Notes: a model not told the origin generated them from the letters alone. A DNA stretch of 64,000 bases from Icerya purchasi (GCA_039619475.1 CM077115.1:417826557-417890556); one strand, 5' to 3'. Positions 10,126-23,363 are shown, counted from the stretch's first letter. Numbers and translations are program-made.

Positions 10126-10956
10126 ATGATAGTAGCACGTGAGGTAATTATCGATATTCAATGTTTTAAATATGATAATGATACGTACATCATTAAGGAA
10201 CTTTCAATAATAAGTATCGATGGTGAAATTCAATTTCATAGAATTTACAAGCCTCCATTCGAATGGGATGTATTATCCAATAATAAAAAACAAGAAAACA
10301 TGAGGATAATTCAAAACTATCATTCAATTCCGTGGAATGCAGGAGATTACAATTACGAATGTATTGCTGGTGATATAGAAAATGTGTTGGAAGATTTGGA
10401 ACCATTGAATATTTACATTAAAGGAAATGAAAAAATTACCACTATATGGATAAAACTATTTGAAACATCACTTTCAAGATTCAAGATTATTAATTTAGAA
10501 AAAGAATTCGGTATACCCAATTTAAGGAAATTAAATAATATGTATAAAGGAATATCAAGAGTTGTAAAATGTGATGCACACACGGATAAAAACATACATA
10601 GGTGTTCATTGCAGAATGTATATGTGATGATGAAATGGTACGATGTAAATGTTAGATCTATATTATCATTAGTAAAATATTCTACATGCGACTTGATGCA
10701 AAATATTACTGCAGAGATATTAATTAATGTATGCCCTCAAAAAATTTGCGATTTTTACAATAAATTACCTGTAGCACTGAAGAATGATCGACGTATCAAA
10801 CGCTTCTTACCATGTTTTAAACATCATAGCTATGATATTCCAGATTCTTTTCCACTCAGTGCAGTACATCCCACCTTAATCAAAGATTGTCCGCAATGCA
10901 ACCATGCAAGTTTGTTCGAATTCCAACATAACCCGATCAAAGGAGTCAATTTGTGA
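10126..10956 (+). CDS. Gene B, right arm copy 1 (276 aa)
   Basis: Identical translation to the copy at 5657-6487, intact. In this orientation the start codon follows a T-rich stretch (TTTTTTTTCTTTTCTC) ending about 20 bases upstream. The decayed gene C lies upstream on the same strand and gene A converges from the other side. Confidence 0.75.
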   Translation: MIVAREVIIDIQCFKYDNDTYIIKELSIISIDGEIQFHRIYKPPFEWDVLSNNKKQENMRIIQNYHSIPWNAGDYNYECIAGDIENVLEDLEPLNIYIKGNEKITTIWIKLFETSLSRFKIINLEKEFGIPNLRKLNNMYKGISRVVKCDAHTDKNIHRCSLQNVYVMMKWYDVNVRSILSLVKYSTCDLMQNITAEILINVCPQKICDFYNKLPVALKNDRRIKRFLPCFKHHSYDIPDSFPLSAVHPTLIKDCPQCNHASLFEFQHNPIKGVNL

Positions 10957-11233
10957 GCATTGTACGAATCATAATCTTGTAATTTTTCCATCTTTAAATT
11001 TTTTGTGATATTTATTTATTTTTTAAATTAATTTTCTTTTATTCTTGTTAATCGTTTGTAAATATATTACATGAATTATATATATATATTTTTCATTTCA
11101 TAATTTTTTTCGCGTGCGAATGGAATAATAAAAATAACTTTTTCTTTTTCCTTTAAATGTAAATATTATCTATATTCAACTTTAATAATGAGTATAAACA
11201 CTTTTTTTATTGTAAAATCATATGGGTTCTAAT

Positions 11234-11673
11234 TAGTGATGGGCAACTTCGAAATGATTCATTCGAATTATTTGATTGTTCGATGACTTTGAATGCATTC
11301 GATTGTTCCGTGGTTGCATTCGAAATGTTATTTCATTCGAATAATTCATTCGTATTCACAACAATCATTCGAAATGCTATTTCTCTCGGAAGAATCTAGT
11401 CAATGTTTAACGAATACTTCATTCGTTTGTGTTCGGATAGTTTCGGTTTTTATTCGAATAATTCATTCCTATTTGCAACAATCATTCGAAATGTTATTTC
11501 TCTCGAAAGAATCTAGGCGATGTTTAACGAATACTTCATTCGTTTGTGTTCGGATGGTTCCGGTTTTTATTTGAATAATTCATTCGTATTCACAAAAATC
11601 ATTCAATTGTTTTTTTTTTTGACGATTATCGGTTGTTTCGATTGTAAAAACATTTCGAAATCGCACATCACTA
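11234..11673. mobile_element. hAT-type MITE, right arm copy 1
   Basis: Mirror copy of 4940-5379 with the same termini and the same imperfect 8-bp flanks, so it was copied with the arm and not inserted independently. Confidence 0.8.
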
Positions 11674-14237
11674 ATTCTAATACATATACATAAGAAAATA
11701 ATAAAAAAACGAGTAACAAATAAAAAATAATAAACAGAGTGATAGCAATATGGTGTATTTAGAATTTGCATCATCTAATACCTCAAGCATTGTATGTAGA
11801 ATATAAAAATGAGTAAAAATAGCTATAATTAGAGAGAGTATGAATAAATTTTTAAAAAATATAAAAAAAAACCCATGTTATTTTCCGGCGGTGTTTGAAA
11901 TGAAAATTTCTACATGTATTTAATGTGATAGTTGACGCAGGTGCGAAAATATGTTTAATTTTTTCAAAATTTAATTCTAAAAACATTCGTGGAAAAGTAA
12001 ATAAATTAAGTAAACATAGAAATTAGTAGGCATCATATAAAAAATTAAAACTTATGATGGAACTTAGAATATAGATGAATGAAAAAAAGTTGTAATTGAA
12101 TAGATTAATGAAAAAACATAATAGTCTTTGTGTTTACGTTTCTTCTGTTTTTTTTTTGTTTTTTTTTTTTTCGTTATGTTTAATGCATCATATTGCTTTT
12201 TATGTATAGCCTCTTCACTCTCTTGTTTTCAAAAGTATACTCTTCTGTCAATTACTTCTTTAAAAAAACTTTCCGAATTTTAGCATTTATCATATTATAT
12301 GACATGTACAATAAATTAACAGATTCCATATTGGAGTGTAAAGAAAACTATTTTAAAAAATCTCTGAAATAAAAAATAATATAAAGAAAAAAGATTGTGA
12401 AGCAAAGAAAGAAAAAAAAAAAAACAGTGATTCTTCATGATATTTTTACTCCCCACCCTGGGGACATTTATTTTTGTAGAATTTAAATATTGTTGTAAAA
12501 GCAAGTATGATGTTATTTTGTATATCACAGGGTGAAAAAAAAAAAATAATAATAATACGTTCATCATTGATTTAAAAATTATATTATCATACATTTCCGG
12601 CATCCGATGTTTGCATGTGCTTGTATAGAAAGCGTGTATACACATATACACGAGAAAAATATAATACATCCAAGGTAACTTGCATATTTCTGCTGTTGTC
12701 TAAAACCGTTAGAATATTAGGTAAAAGATTGAGTAAGATAAATACGATCGTAACACATTGTTTAAAGAAACAAAAATAAAAAATAAAATAACATGATCGA
12801 TTTAATTTGAATTTAGCAATATTTTTAGAACTAACATGAATTTTTTGTAAAACGCGAAAGAAAAAAAAAGGAAAGAAAACAACGGTAAAATTTGTTAGTT
12901 TTACGGATAAATCAGTATAGTTGTATTTAACAATGCCTATGCAGTTAATAATCTTTTGTCATTCATTTAACCGTGCGCTCACACACATGCCCACATACAT
13001 GTATACCGGTCTTAATGGTATGTTTATTATCAACTATCTCATTCATCCAGTTTTAAAGCTAATTTTCGGCCTTTTTTATAAAACTGCCTCGAAAAGGATG
13101 CTAACGGATATTTCATGTCTGCCACTGCAGTGCAGTTCTGCAATAATAAAGGTACATAATTTATCTCACTCTCACTCTCTTATTCTATAAGCGGATCTCT
13201 ACCTGTCGTTGCGATTCAACGGTTGTTTCTTATTAGCCATTTCGCACATTTCAAGCATACATACACACACATGTTCACACATATTTACTCACCCTTACGC
13301 GCATGCATTGTCGATACATGATCTGCAAGTGCTTCTATAATGACGAAGACTATTCATAGACGTTCCTGTAGATTTCGAAATATTTTCGTATTGAAAAATT
13401 TTAAATGTAAAAAATGAAAAATCTTAGAACGAAACATTGAATAAAAATTTCCTTCATAATCTGTATTCCAAATAATAAGACTCGTACGTTTTCATCAGCT
13501 CCCTCCCTCACGTGTAAAAATTTAGCTTTTTATTTTCTCTCTCTGTCGTATCAGTCTATTTAAATGATATGAATAATAATAATGAAAATTTTTTTTTTTA
13601 AAGATAATAAGTGTAAATTGAACGTTTTACGGAAATTTCCATCAAAATTTGAAATCTATGTATTAGGTTTTGACCGTTTTTCAAATAAAGTCGTAGATTT
13701 ACCATTCATATCGAGGAAAAAATAAAAAAATAATTTTTTTCATACTTGTATATGTAAGCATATACACGCATGCATATGCTGAGAGATAAAAAAAAAAAAG
13801 AAAAAGATTATTTAAATTTAAATAAACAGTTACATAAATTGATTCGATTTCATCCATACAACATATTAATTGAAATAGAATGAAATAATAAATGATGTGT
13901 TCGGTACTATAATATCTGCGGTGTATCTAAATAATTTTAAAGTAATTATATGACCATGAAATAAAATAAAATGTATGAAATGTATATTATTACATATTAA
14001 AATTCCATACATATATACATACATACATTATAATTTATGTGAAACAATGTAAAAGATTTTGAAATAATAAAAATAAAAAATGCGAGTAAAAGAAAAAAAT
14101 ATGGTTTTATTTCACATAATACATACTACGCGACAATTGACTTTGGTACATTGAAAGGTAATTGTTATGTTCATATTCAACTTTCGTAGGATCTAGGACA
14201 ACTCCAGCTTTCAAATTCCACGTCTTTTATTGAATTT
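11674..14237. other. AT-rich A-B spacer, right arm copy 1
   Basis: Mirror copy of 2377-4939, with no gene recognised. An extra G near 14191 compared with the copy near 31070 is the first visible consensus difference towards the contig end. Confidence 0.6.
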
Positions 14238-15257
14238 TTAATCCGTATGAATTGAATGTTGACAGTCGTCGCAATCTTTTACTTTGACACAATTTCGAGT
14301 ACTCCTGTGTAATGTATCACCATCGATATAATATTCTTTATCATGTTCGTGATCGTAGCATGGTAGAAATGATTCTATCGTATCATCCTGTTTTAATCTG
14401 TCCGGTAAAAATATATAAATGTCTCCGATGCAACTTGGAAATAATGTAATTATCATTTCTTTGGTGGCTGTAATGAATAACTGGCTTAAATCATTTATAT
14501 TGAGATTGTTCATAAGCTTCAGCGGCGGATAACGTGATCGTGCCACGTATTCATCACCATAACATTTTTCATCGCACAATGGAAAAATATCATTCTCATA
14601 ATGGTGCTTACAAGTTACCAGATTGCTTATACCAGAGTATTCTTGATATAAATCATCAATACTAGGTACTCGAAAGACTTTCTCCATATTAACGAGTTCG
14701 TAGTCCAAGTCACGCAACAATTCAGACTTTTCGTTAAGTTCCCATAATATAAGTTTTGCATAAGTGGTTAAAATATATACGCGAACCTTCGGTTTTTCAG
14801 ACAGTATTGTGAATACATCACGTGCCATGAATATTTCTTCCCTACAGGGAAATAATGAGGGGGTTTTCAAGTAATGACTCACGGAAGAGCATTGTAAATG
14901 AGGCATTTTTGATGCAGACCATGCTCTGCTTGGCTTGTATAGCGTATGTAAACACCTCCGCCAGACATATCAATCATCGCTAGTTCGGTTACTAGAAAAC
15001 CATAATCAGAATCCTTATGGAAGCTGAAATCTACAAAATATTCCGCTATATCCATCTGATCTGACAATAATACTGGACCAACGATTTTATGTGTAGAAGA
15101 TGTTGATTCTGTTGAAGAATAACCACCATCTGATTGCGGGTAATTGAAGTGACGAAGACGTATGCGAGTCGCTATCACTCGCAAATAAATTCTGAATAAA
15201 TTCGGTGTCCTTAATTGATTTTGAGTTGCTGCTTATGTTAACTATATTAGCGTTCAT
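14238..15257 (-). pseudogene. Gene A, right arm copy 1, frame broken by single-base indels
   Basis: Same gene as 31113-32132, but with one G missing from GGG near 14523, one extra G near 14581, one C missing from CCC near 14957 and one extra G near 15139. Each adjacent pair nearly restores the frame, so the protein reads as two overlapping fragments. All four changes are in G or C runs and none occur in the other three copies, so a sequencing or consensus error is more likely than real decay. Confidence 0.75.
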
Positions 15258-15502
15258 GATTGAATAATATGTATTTCAAACTTTTCACTAAAAAAAATAC
15301 AGAGAAAAAGAAAGAGAAAAAGGAAAGATAAAAGACAAAAATAAATGATAGAGAAAAAAAGAGAAAAAACATAGGAAATTATTTTCTTTAACGTTGACGT
15401 AAATTTTTTAATAATGCGTGAACACAGATTCGACAAAATACACATGTTTAACATAAAACTAATACTGACCGCTTGAATGATTCCGTTCGATAGTCTATCT
15501 CA

Positions 15503-15600
15503 TTAGCTACCTTTGAATCGGTTGTGGCAGTGGAAATGTTACGTCAGAAAAAATGTTGTTCCGTCGAAGAAAGCTGAATATATTTGTATACAAACAAAGT
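15503..15600 (+). promoter_or_regulatory. Divergent leader of gene A, right arm copy 1, micro-ORF frameshifted
   Basis: Mirror of the 1010-1120 leader. An extra A after ACGTCAG compared with other copies shifts the micro-ORF frame, again a homopolymer difference near the contig end. Confidence 0.45.
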
Positions 15601-16813
15601 AATCGAGGACTTTGAGTGTATGCGCATATGTGAGGGAGTGTGAAAAATATTCTTGTACCGAATAATGGTAAATAGCGTGCGAGCAATGTACAAGTGGTCT
15701 TGAAGGTATGTGAGTCATGCAGGTAAAGGTTGTTGTGACGACGAGATATATACCTGCAGAGGTTATCGATTCTTGGAAAACAGGTATTGACGTTCGAAAC
15801 AATAATGTCTTGAAACGATTGATGATGCGGATGAGTTTATTAAATAAAAAAATATGTTTATAGTGAAACGAATAATATTAAAAATAATTGTGAAGTTAAT
15901 AAATATTTTTTATTGATCGGAGATTTTTCTTTCTCGAAAGGTTAAAATTATTTTTGACAATGTTAAGTGTATATGATGACATGACTGTGTAGGAAAAAGT
16001 AATACCAGTACAAAAAATAAAGATCGTTAATAAAAATTAGACATATAGAACTGCATGTGGTGTGTATGCGAGACCAATGTGATATGCTATTGTGGCTAAC
16101 GCTGAAAAAAGTTCATGATCAATAGGGAAATTCGTGATAAAAGGTATGTGTGTGGGAATGTACGGTATGCTTTCGAGTGAACCATTGATTAATTTTTAGA
16201 ATCGATAAAATAAATAAAGATTACGAAAGATCAGCAATTTTAGATGTGAGGGGGCGGGGTAGAAAGAATGAATTTTTAGGATTGAAAAAAAAAAAAAAAT
16301 GAAAAACATATTCGAATCAATTTTTGAAGAACTCGTAATAGAGTAATATAGAGTCTGTGCGGGAGGGATAGATAGTATGCTTTCACAACAGTCTGAATGT
16401 TTGTTCGGATTAATTTTTAAAACCTCGGAAAACATACAGAAATACTTACGGACTGAAAATAATCGTAATGAGAAAAATAATAAAATATACTTGGACTAAT
16501 TTTGAAAAAAGTGGTAACGCGAACGAATGACACGTGCGTGAGAATGATGTGTATGCTTTCGTTGAGGGGCGAGACATCGATAGATTTATTTTTAGAACCG
16601 GGGAAAACATACATAAATACTTATGGATGGAAAAGTAATCGTAAGTGAGAAAAAATAATAAATATACTTAGACTAATTCTATAATACTTAGGCTTGGAAA
16701 AATTATTATGAACGATAGGGAAACTATCGAGAGCAGAGTGTGCACGGGATCGAATGGTTCGCTTTTGTGGTAGCTAACGCTATGGTAGATATAAGCGTGT
16801 GATCTGCCAGTGC

Positions 16814-17153
16814 TAGTGATGTGCGTCGAAATGTTTTTACAATCGAAACAATCAACAATCGTCAAAAAAAACAAAACAATCAAATGATTTTCATTCGAAT
16901 GATTTGATTCGAATGATTTTAATTTGAATGATTTTAATTCAAATGATTTTGATTCAAATGATTTTGATTCGAATGATTTTAATTCGAATGATTTTAATTC
17001 GAATGATTTTAATTTCGAATGATTGTTGTGAATACAAATGAATTATTCGAATGAAATAACATTTCGAATGTAACTGTGGAACAATCGAATGCATTCGAAG
17101 TTATCGAACAATCGAATAATTCGAATGAATCATTTCGAAGTTGCCCATCACTA
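16814..17153. mobile_element. hAT-type MITE with internal 15-bp array, outer copy a
   Basis: Termini TAGTGATG and CATCACTA, right inner end matching TAGTGATGGGCAACTTCGAA on the minus strand. Flanked by GCCAGTGC (16806-16813) and GTCAGTGC (17154-17161). The interior is a degenerate array of a 15-bp unit such as AATGATTTTAATTCG (about 16885-17026). Confidence 0.8.
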
Positions 17154-17435
17154 GTCAGTGCGCTTTTGTAACGATTGGAGAATAAGGAAAAATTTTTGGA
17201 ACCGTAGAAAATGAGAAATATACTTAGACTAATTTTATAATACTTACGGACGGAAAAATAATCGTAAGTGAGAAAAAATAATAAATATACTTGCACTAAT
17301 TCTATGATACTTAGGCTTTGAAAAATTATTATGAACGATAGGGAAACTATCGAGAGCAGAATGTGCACGGGATCGAATGGATCGCTTCGTGGTGGCTAAC
17401 ACTATGGTAGATATAAGCATGTGATCTGTCAGTGC

Positions 17436-17782
17436 TAGTGATGTGCGATTTCGAAATGTTTTTACAATCGAAACAATCAACAATCGTCAAAAAAAAAAAC
17501 AAAACAAAAAAACAAAAAAACAATCGAATGATTTTGATTTAAATGATTTTATTTTGAATGATTTTGATTCGAATGATTTTGATTTGAATGATTTTTGATT
17601 CGAATGATTTTAATTCGAATGATTTGATTCGAATGATTTTAATTCGAATGATTGATGTGAATACGAATGAATTATACGAATGAAATAACATTTCGAATGC
17701 AACTGTGGAACAATCGAATGCATTCGAAGTTATCGAACAATCGAATAATTCGAATGAAACATTTCGAAGTTTCCCATCACTA
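17436..17782. mobile_element. hAT-type MITE with internal 15-bp array, outer copy b
   Basis: Same termini as copy a. Flanks GTCAGTGC (17428-17435) and GTCAGTAC (17783-17790) are almost those of copy a. The shared target site indicates that MITE and surroundings were duplicated together. Confidence 0.8.
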
Positions 17783-18014
17783 GTCAGTACGTTTTTGTAA
17801 CGATCGGAGAATAAAGAAAAAATTTTTGGAACCGTAGAAAATGAGCAATATACTTAGATCAATTTTTATAATGCTTAGGCATGGAAAAAATAAAAAAATT
17901 AAAAAATACATTTGAATGGTATAAAGCAGGGAATAGGGAGCTCACGTTAGTTTTATGCTTTAAATATTATACTTGGTTAATTTAAAAAAAATTACGATAA
18001 ACACGCGATCTAGT

Positions 18015-18114
18015 NNNNNNNNNNNNNNNNNNNNNNNNNNNNNNNNNNNNNNNNNNNNNNNNNNNNNNNNNNNNNNNNNNNNNNNNNNNNNNNNNNNNNN
18101 NNNNNNNNNNNNNN
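18015..18114. other. Assembly gap of exactly 100 N
   Basis: A round 100-N run is the usual placeholder for a scaffold gap of unknown size. The 15 bases just before it (17997-18011 onward) do not match the equivalent place at 34880. Sequence on both sides belongs to the same palindromic element. Confidence 0.98.
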
Positions 18115-18232
18115 CCTATGTTTTTTCTCTTTTTTTCTCTATCATTTATTTTTGTCTTTTATCTTTCCTTTTTCTCTTTCTTTTTCTCTGTATTTTTTTT
18201 AGTGAAAAGTTTGAAATACATATTATTCAATC

Positions 18233-19252
18233 ATGAACGCTAATATAGTTAACATAAGCAGCAACTCAAAATCAATTAAGGACACCGAATTTATTCAGAA
18301 TTTATTTGCGAGTGATAGCGACTCGCATACGTCTTCGTCACTTCAATTACCGCAATCAGATGGTGGTTATTCTTCAACAGAATCAACATCTTCTACACAT
18401 AAAATCGTTGGTCCAGTATTATTGTCAGATCAGATGGATATAGCGGAATATTTTGTAGATTTCAGCTTCCATAAGGATTCTGATTATGGTTTTCTAGTAA
18501 CCGAACTAGCGATGATTGATATGTCTGGCGGGAGGTGTTTACATACGCTATACAAGCCAAGCAGAGCATGGTCTGCATCAAAAATGCCTCATTTACAATG
18601 CTCTTCCGTGAGTCATTACTTGAAAACCCCCTCATTATTTCCCTGTAGGGAAGAAATATTCATGGCACGTGATGTATTCACAATACTGTCTGAAAAACCG
18701 AAGGTTCGCGTATATATTTTAACCACTTATGCAAAACTTATATTATGGGAACTTAACGAAAAGTCTGAATTGTTGCGTGACTTGGACTACGAACTCGTTA
18801 ATATGGAGAAAGTCTTTCGAGTACCTAGTATTGATGATTTATATCAAGAATACTCTGGTATAAGCAATCTGGTAACTTGTAAGCACCATTATGAGAATGA
18901 TATTTTTCATTGTGCGATGAAAAATGTTATGGTGATGAATACGTGGCACGATCACGTTATCCGCCCGCTGAAGCTTATGAACAATCTCAATATAAATGAT
19001 TTAAGCCAGTTATTCATTACAGCCACCAAAGAAATGATAATTACATTATTTCCAAGTTGCATCGGAGACATTTATATATTTTTACCGGACAGATTAAAAC
19101 AGGATGATACGATAGAATCATTTCTACCATGCTACGATCACGAACATGATAAAGAATATTATATCGATGGTGATACATTACACAGGAGTACTCGAAATTG
19201 TGTCAAAGTAAAAGATTGCGACGACTGTCAACATTCAATTCATACGGATTAA
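18233..19252 (+). CDS. Gene A, left arm copy 2 (339 aa)
   Basis: Identical translation to 1357-2376 and intact. The upstream divergent leader is lost in the gap. The pyrimidine tract and TTTTAG acceptor-like site remain just upstream. Confidence 0.73.
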   Translation: MNANIVNISSNSKSIKDTEFIQNLFASDSDSHTSSSLQLPQSDGGYSSTESTSSTHKIVGPVLLSDQMDIAEYFVDFSFHKDSDYGFLVTELAMIDMSGGRCLHTLYKPSRAWSASKMPHLQCSSVSHYLKTPSLFPCREEIFMARDVFTILSEKPKVRVYILTTYAKLILWELNEKSELLRDLDYELVNMEKVFRVPSIDDLYQEYSGISNLVTCKHHYENDIFHCAMKNVMVMNTWHDHVIRPLKLMNNLNINDLSQLFITATKEMIITLFPSCIGDIYIFLPDRLKQDDTIESFLPCYDHEHDKEYYIDGDTLHRSTRNCVKVKDCDDCQHSIHTD

Positions 19253-21815
19253 AAATTCAATAAAAGACGTGGAATTTGAAAGCTGGAGTTGTCTAGATCC
19301 TACGAAAGTTGAATATGAACATAACAATTACCTTTCAATGTACCAAAGTCAATTGTCGCGTAGTATGTATTATGTGAAATAAAACCATATTTTTTTCTTT
19401 TACTCGCATTTTTTATTTTTATTATTTCAAAATCTTTTACATTGTTTCACATAAATTATAATGTATGTATGTATATATGTATGGAATTTTAATATGTAAT
19501 AATATACATTTCATACATTTTATTTTATTTCATGGTCATATAATTACTTTAAAATTATTTAGATACACCGCAGATATTATAGTACCGAACACATCATTTA
19601 TTATTTCATTCTATTTCAATTAATATGTTGTATGGATGAAATCGAATCAATTTATGTAACTGTTTATTTAAATTTAAATAATCTTTTTCTTTTTTTTTTT
19701 TATCTCTCAGCATATGCATGCGTGTATATGCTTACATATACAAGTATGAAAAAAATTATTTTTTTATTTTTTCCTCGATATGAATGGTAAATCTACGACT
19801 TTATTTGAAAAACGGTCAAAACCTAATACATAGATTTCAAATTTTGATGGAAATTTCCGTAAAACGTTCAATTTACACTTATTATCTTTAAAAAAAAAAA
19901 TTTTCATTATTATTATTCATATCATTTAAATAGACTGATACGACAGAGAGAGAAAATAAAAAGCTAAATTTTTACACGTGAGGGAGGGAGCTGATGAAAA
20001 CGTACGAGTCTTATTATTTGGAATACAGATTATGAAGGAAATTTTTATTCAATGTTTCGTTCTAAGATTTTTCATTTTTTACATTTAAAATTTTTCAATA
20101 CGAAAATATTTCGAAATCTACAGGAACGTCTATGAATAGTCTTCGTCATTATAGAAGCACTTGCAGATCATGTATCGACAATGCATGCGCGTAAGGGTGA
20201 GTAAATATGTGTGAACATGTGTGTGTATGTATGCTTGAAATGTGCGAAATGGCTAATAAGAAACAACCGTTGAATCGCAACGACAGGTAGAGATCCGCTT
20301 ATAGAATAAGAGAGTGAGAGTGAGATAAATTATGTACCTTTATTATTGCAGAACTGCACTGCAGTGGCAGACATGAAATATCCGTTAGCATCCTTTTCGA
20401 GGCAGTTTTATAAAAAAGGCCGAAAATTAGCTTTAAAACTGGATGAATGAGATAGTTGATAATAAACATACCATTAAGACCGGTATACATGTATGTGGGC
20501 ATGTGTGTGAGCGCACGGTTAAATGAATGACAAAAGATTATTAACTGCATAGGCATTGTTAAATACAACTATACTGATTTATCCGTAAAACTAACAAATT
20601 TTACCGTTGTTTTCTTTCCTTTTTTTTTCTTTCGCGTTTTACAAAAAATTCATGTTAGTTCTAAAAATATTGCTAAATTCAAATTAAATCGATCATGTTA
20701 TTTTATTTTTTATTTTTGTTTCTTTAAACAATGTGTTACGATCGTATTTATCTTACTCAATCTTTTACCTAATATTCTAACGGTTTTAGACAACAGCAGA
20801 AATATGCAAGTTACCTTGGATGTATTATATTTTTCTCGTGTATATGTGTATACACGCTTTCTATACAAGCACATGCAAACATCGGATGCCGGAAATGTAT
20901 GATAATATAATTTTTAAATCAATGATGAACGTATTATTATTATTTTTTTTTTTTCACCCTGTGATATACAAAATAACATCATACTTGCTTTTACAACAAT
21001 ATTTAAATTCTACAAAAATAAATGTCCCCAGGGTGGGGAGTAAAAATATCATGAAGAATCACTGTTTTTTTTTTTTTCTTTCTTTGCTTCACAATCTTTT
21101 TTCTTTATATTATTTTTTATTTCAGAGATTTTTTAAAATAGTTTTCTTTACACTCCAATATGGAATCTGTTAATTTATTGTACATGTCATATAATATGAT
21201 AAATGCTAAAATTCGGAAAGTTTTTTTAAAGAAGTAATTGACAGAAGAGTATACTTTTGAAAACAAGAGAGTGAAGAGGCTATACATAAAAAGCAATATG
21301 ATGCATTAAACATAACGAAAAAAAAAAAAACAAAAAAAAAACAGAAGAAACGTAAACACAAAGACTATTATGTTTTTTCATTAATCTATTCAATTACAAC
21401 TTTTTTTCATTCATCTATATTCTAAGTTCCATCATAAGTTTTAATTTTTTATATGATGCCTACTAATTTCTATGTTTACTTAATTTATTTACTTTTCCAC
21501 GAATGTTTTTAGAATTAAATTTTGAAAAAATTAAACATATTTTCGCACCTGCGTCAACTATCACATTAAATACATGTAGAAATTTTCATTTCAAACACCG
21601 CCGGAAAATAACATGGGTTTTTTTTTATATTTTTTAAAAATTTATTCATACTCTCTCTAATTATAGCTATTTTTACTCATTTTTATATTCTACATACAAT
21701 GCTTGAGGTATTAGATGATGCAAATTCTAAATACACCATATTGCTATCACTCTGTTTATTATTTTTTATTTGTTACTCGTTTTTTTATTATTTTCTTATG
21801 TATATGTATTAGAAT
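19253..21815. other. AT-rich A-B spacer, left arm copy 2
   Basis: Same sequence as 2377-4939; no gene recognised. Confidence 0.6.
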
Positions 21816-22255
21816 TAGTGATGTGCGATTTCGAAATGTTTTTACAATCGAAACAACCGATAATCGTCAAAAAAAAAAACAATTGAATGATTTTTGTGAA
21901 TACGAATGAATTATTCAAATAAAAACCGGAACCATCCGAACACAAACGAATGAAGTATTCGTTAAACATCGCCTAGATTCTTTCGAGAGAAATAACATTT
22001 CGAATGATTGTTGCAAATAGGAATGAATTATTCGAATAAAAACCGAAACTATCCGAACACAAACGAATGAAGTATTCGTTAAACATTGACTAGATTCTTC
22101 CGAGAGAAATAGCATTTCGAATGATTGTTGTGAATACGAATGAATTATTCGAATGAAATAACATTTCGAATGCAACCACGGAACAATCGAATGCATTCAA
22201 AGTCATCGAACAATCAAATAATTCGAATGAATCATTTCGAAGTTGCCCATCACTA
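21816..22255. mobile_element. hAT-type MITE, left arm copy 2
   Basis: Same element, termini and flanks as 4940-5379. Confidence 0.8.
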
Positions 22256-22532
22256 ATTAGAACCCATATGATTTTACAATAAAAAAAGTGTTTATACTCA
22301 TTATTAAAGTTGAATATAGATAATATTTACATTTAAAGGAAAAAGAAAAAGTTATTTTTATTATTCCATTCGCACGCGAAAAAAATTATGAAATGAAAAA
22401 TATATATATATAATTCATGTAATATATTTACAAACGATTAACAAGAATAAAAGAAAATTAATTTAAAAAATAAATAAATATCACAAAAAATTTAAAGATG
22501 GAAAAATTACAAGATTATGATTCGTACAATGC

Positions 22533-23363
22533 TCACAAATTGACTCCTTTGATCGGGTTATGTTGGAATTCGAACAAACTTGCATGGTTGCATTGCGGAC
22601 AATCTTTGATTAAGGTGGGATGTACTGCACTGAGTGGAAAAGAATCTGGAATATCATAGCTATGATGTTTAAAACATGGTAAGAAGCGTTTGATACGTCG
22701 ATCATTCTTCAGTGCTACAGGTAATTTATTGTAAAAATCGCAAATTTTTTGAGGGCATACATTAATTAATATCTCTGCAGTAATATTTTGCATCAAGTCG
22801 CATGTAGAATATTTTACTAATGATAATATAGATCTAACATTTACATCGTACCATTTCATCATCACATATACATTCTGCAATGAACACCTATGTATGTTTT
22901 TATCCGTGTGTGCATCACATTTTACAACTCTTGATATTCCTTTATACATATTATTTAATTTCCTTAAATTGGGTATACCGAATTCTTTTTCTAAATTAAT
23001 AATCTTGAATCTTGAAAGTGATGTTTCAAATAGTTTTATCCATATAGTGGTAATTTTTTCATTTCCTTTAATGTAAATATTCAATGGTTCCAAATCTTCC
23101 AACACATTTTCTATATCACCAGCAATACATTCGTAATTGTAATCTCCTGCATTCCACGGAATTGAATGATAGTTTTGAATTATCCTCATGTTTTCTTGTT
23201 TTTTATTATTGGATAATACATCCCATTCGAATGGAGGCTTGTAAATTCTATGAAATTGAATTTCACCATCGATACTTATTATTGAAAGTTCCTTAATGAT
23301 GTACGTATCATTATCATATTTAAAACATTGAATATCGATAATTACCTCACGTGCTACTATCAT
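22533..23363 (-). CDS. Gene B, left arm copy 2 (276 aa)
   Basis: Identical translation to 5657-6487, intact, convergent with the gene A copy at 18233. Confidence 0.75.
   Translation of the reverse strand: MIVAREVIIDIQCFKYDNDTYIIKELSIISIDGEIQFHRIYKPPFEWDVLSNNKKQENMRIIQNYHSIPWNAGDYNYECIAGDIENVLEDLEPLNIYIKGNEKITTIWIKLFETSLSRFKIINLEKEFGIPNLRKLNNMYKGISRVVKCDAHTDKNIHRCSLQNVYVMMKWYDVNVRSILSLVKYSTCDLMQNITAEILINVCPQKICDFYNKLPVALKNDRRIKRFLPCFKHHSYDIPDSFPLSAVHPTLIKDCPQCNHASLFEFQHNPIKGVNL

Larger units (their letters stand above)
16115..17960. repeat. Outer tandem and segmental repeats, right arm copy 1
   Basis: A diverged unit recurs: ATACTTACGGAC then TAATCGTAAGTGAG, AATAATAAATATACTT and GACTAATT, at about 16440, 16610 and 17235. 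A larger segment running from AACGATAGGGAAACTATCGA through a MITE to AACGAT..GGAGAATAA is present twice (about 16700-17210 and 17330-17850). No gene is visible. Confidence 0.65.
8317..17996. repeat. Right arm of giant palindrome, copy 1
   Basis: Reverse complement of the left arm out to about 16614, where the left arm leaves the window. It continues to about 17996 with the same sequence as 33489-34879. From roughly 14.2 kb outward it carries scattered single-base indels and a few substitutions relative to the other copies, chiefly in homopolymers, as expected of poorly polished sequence near a contig end. Confidence 0.93.
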
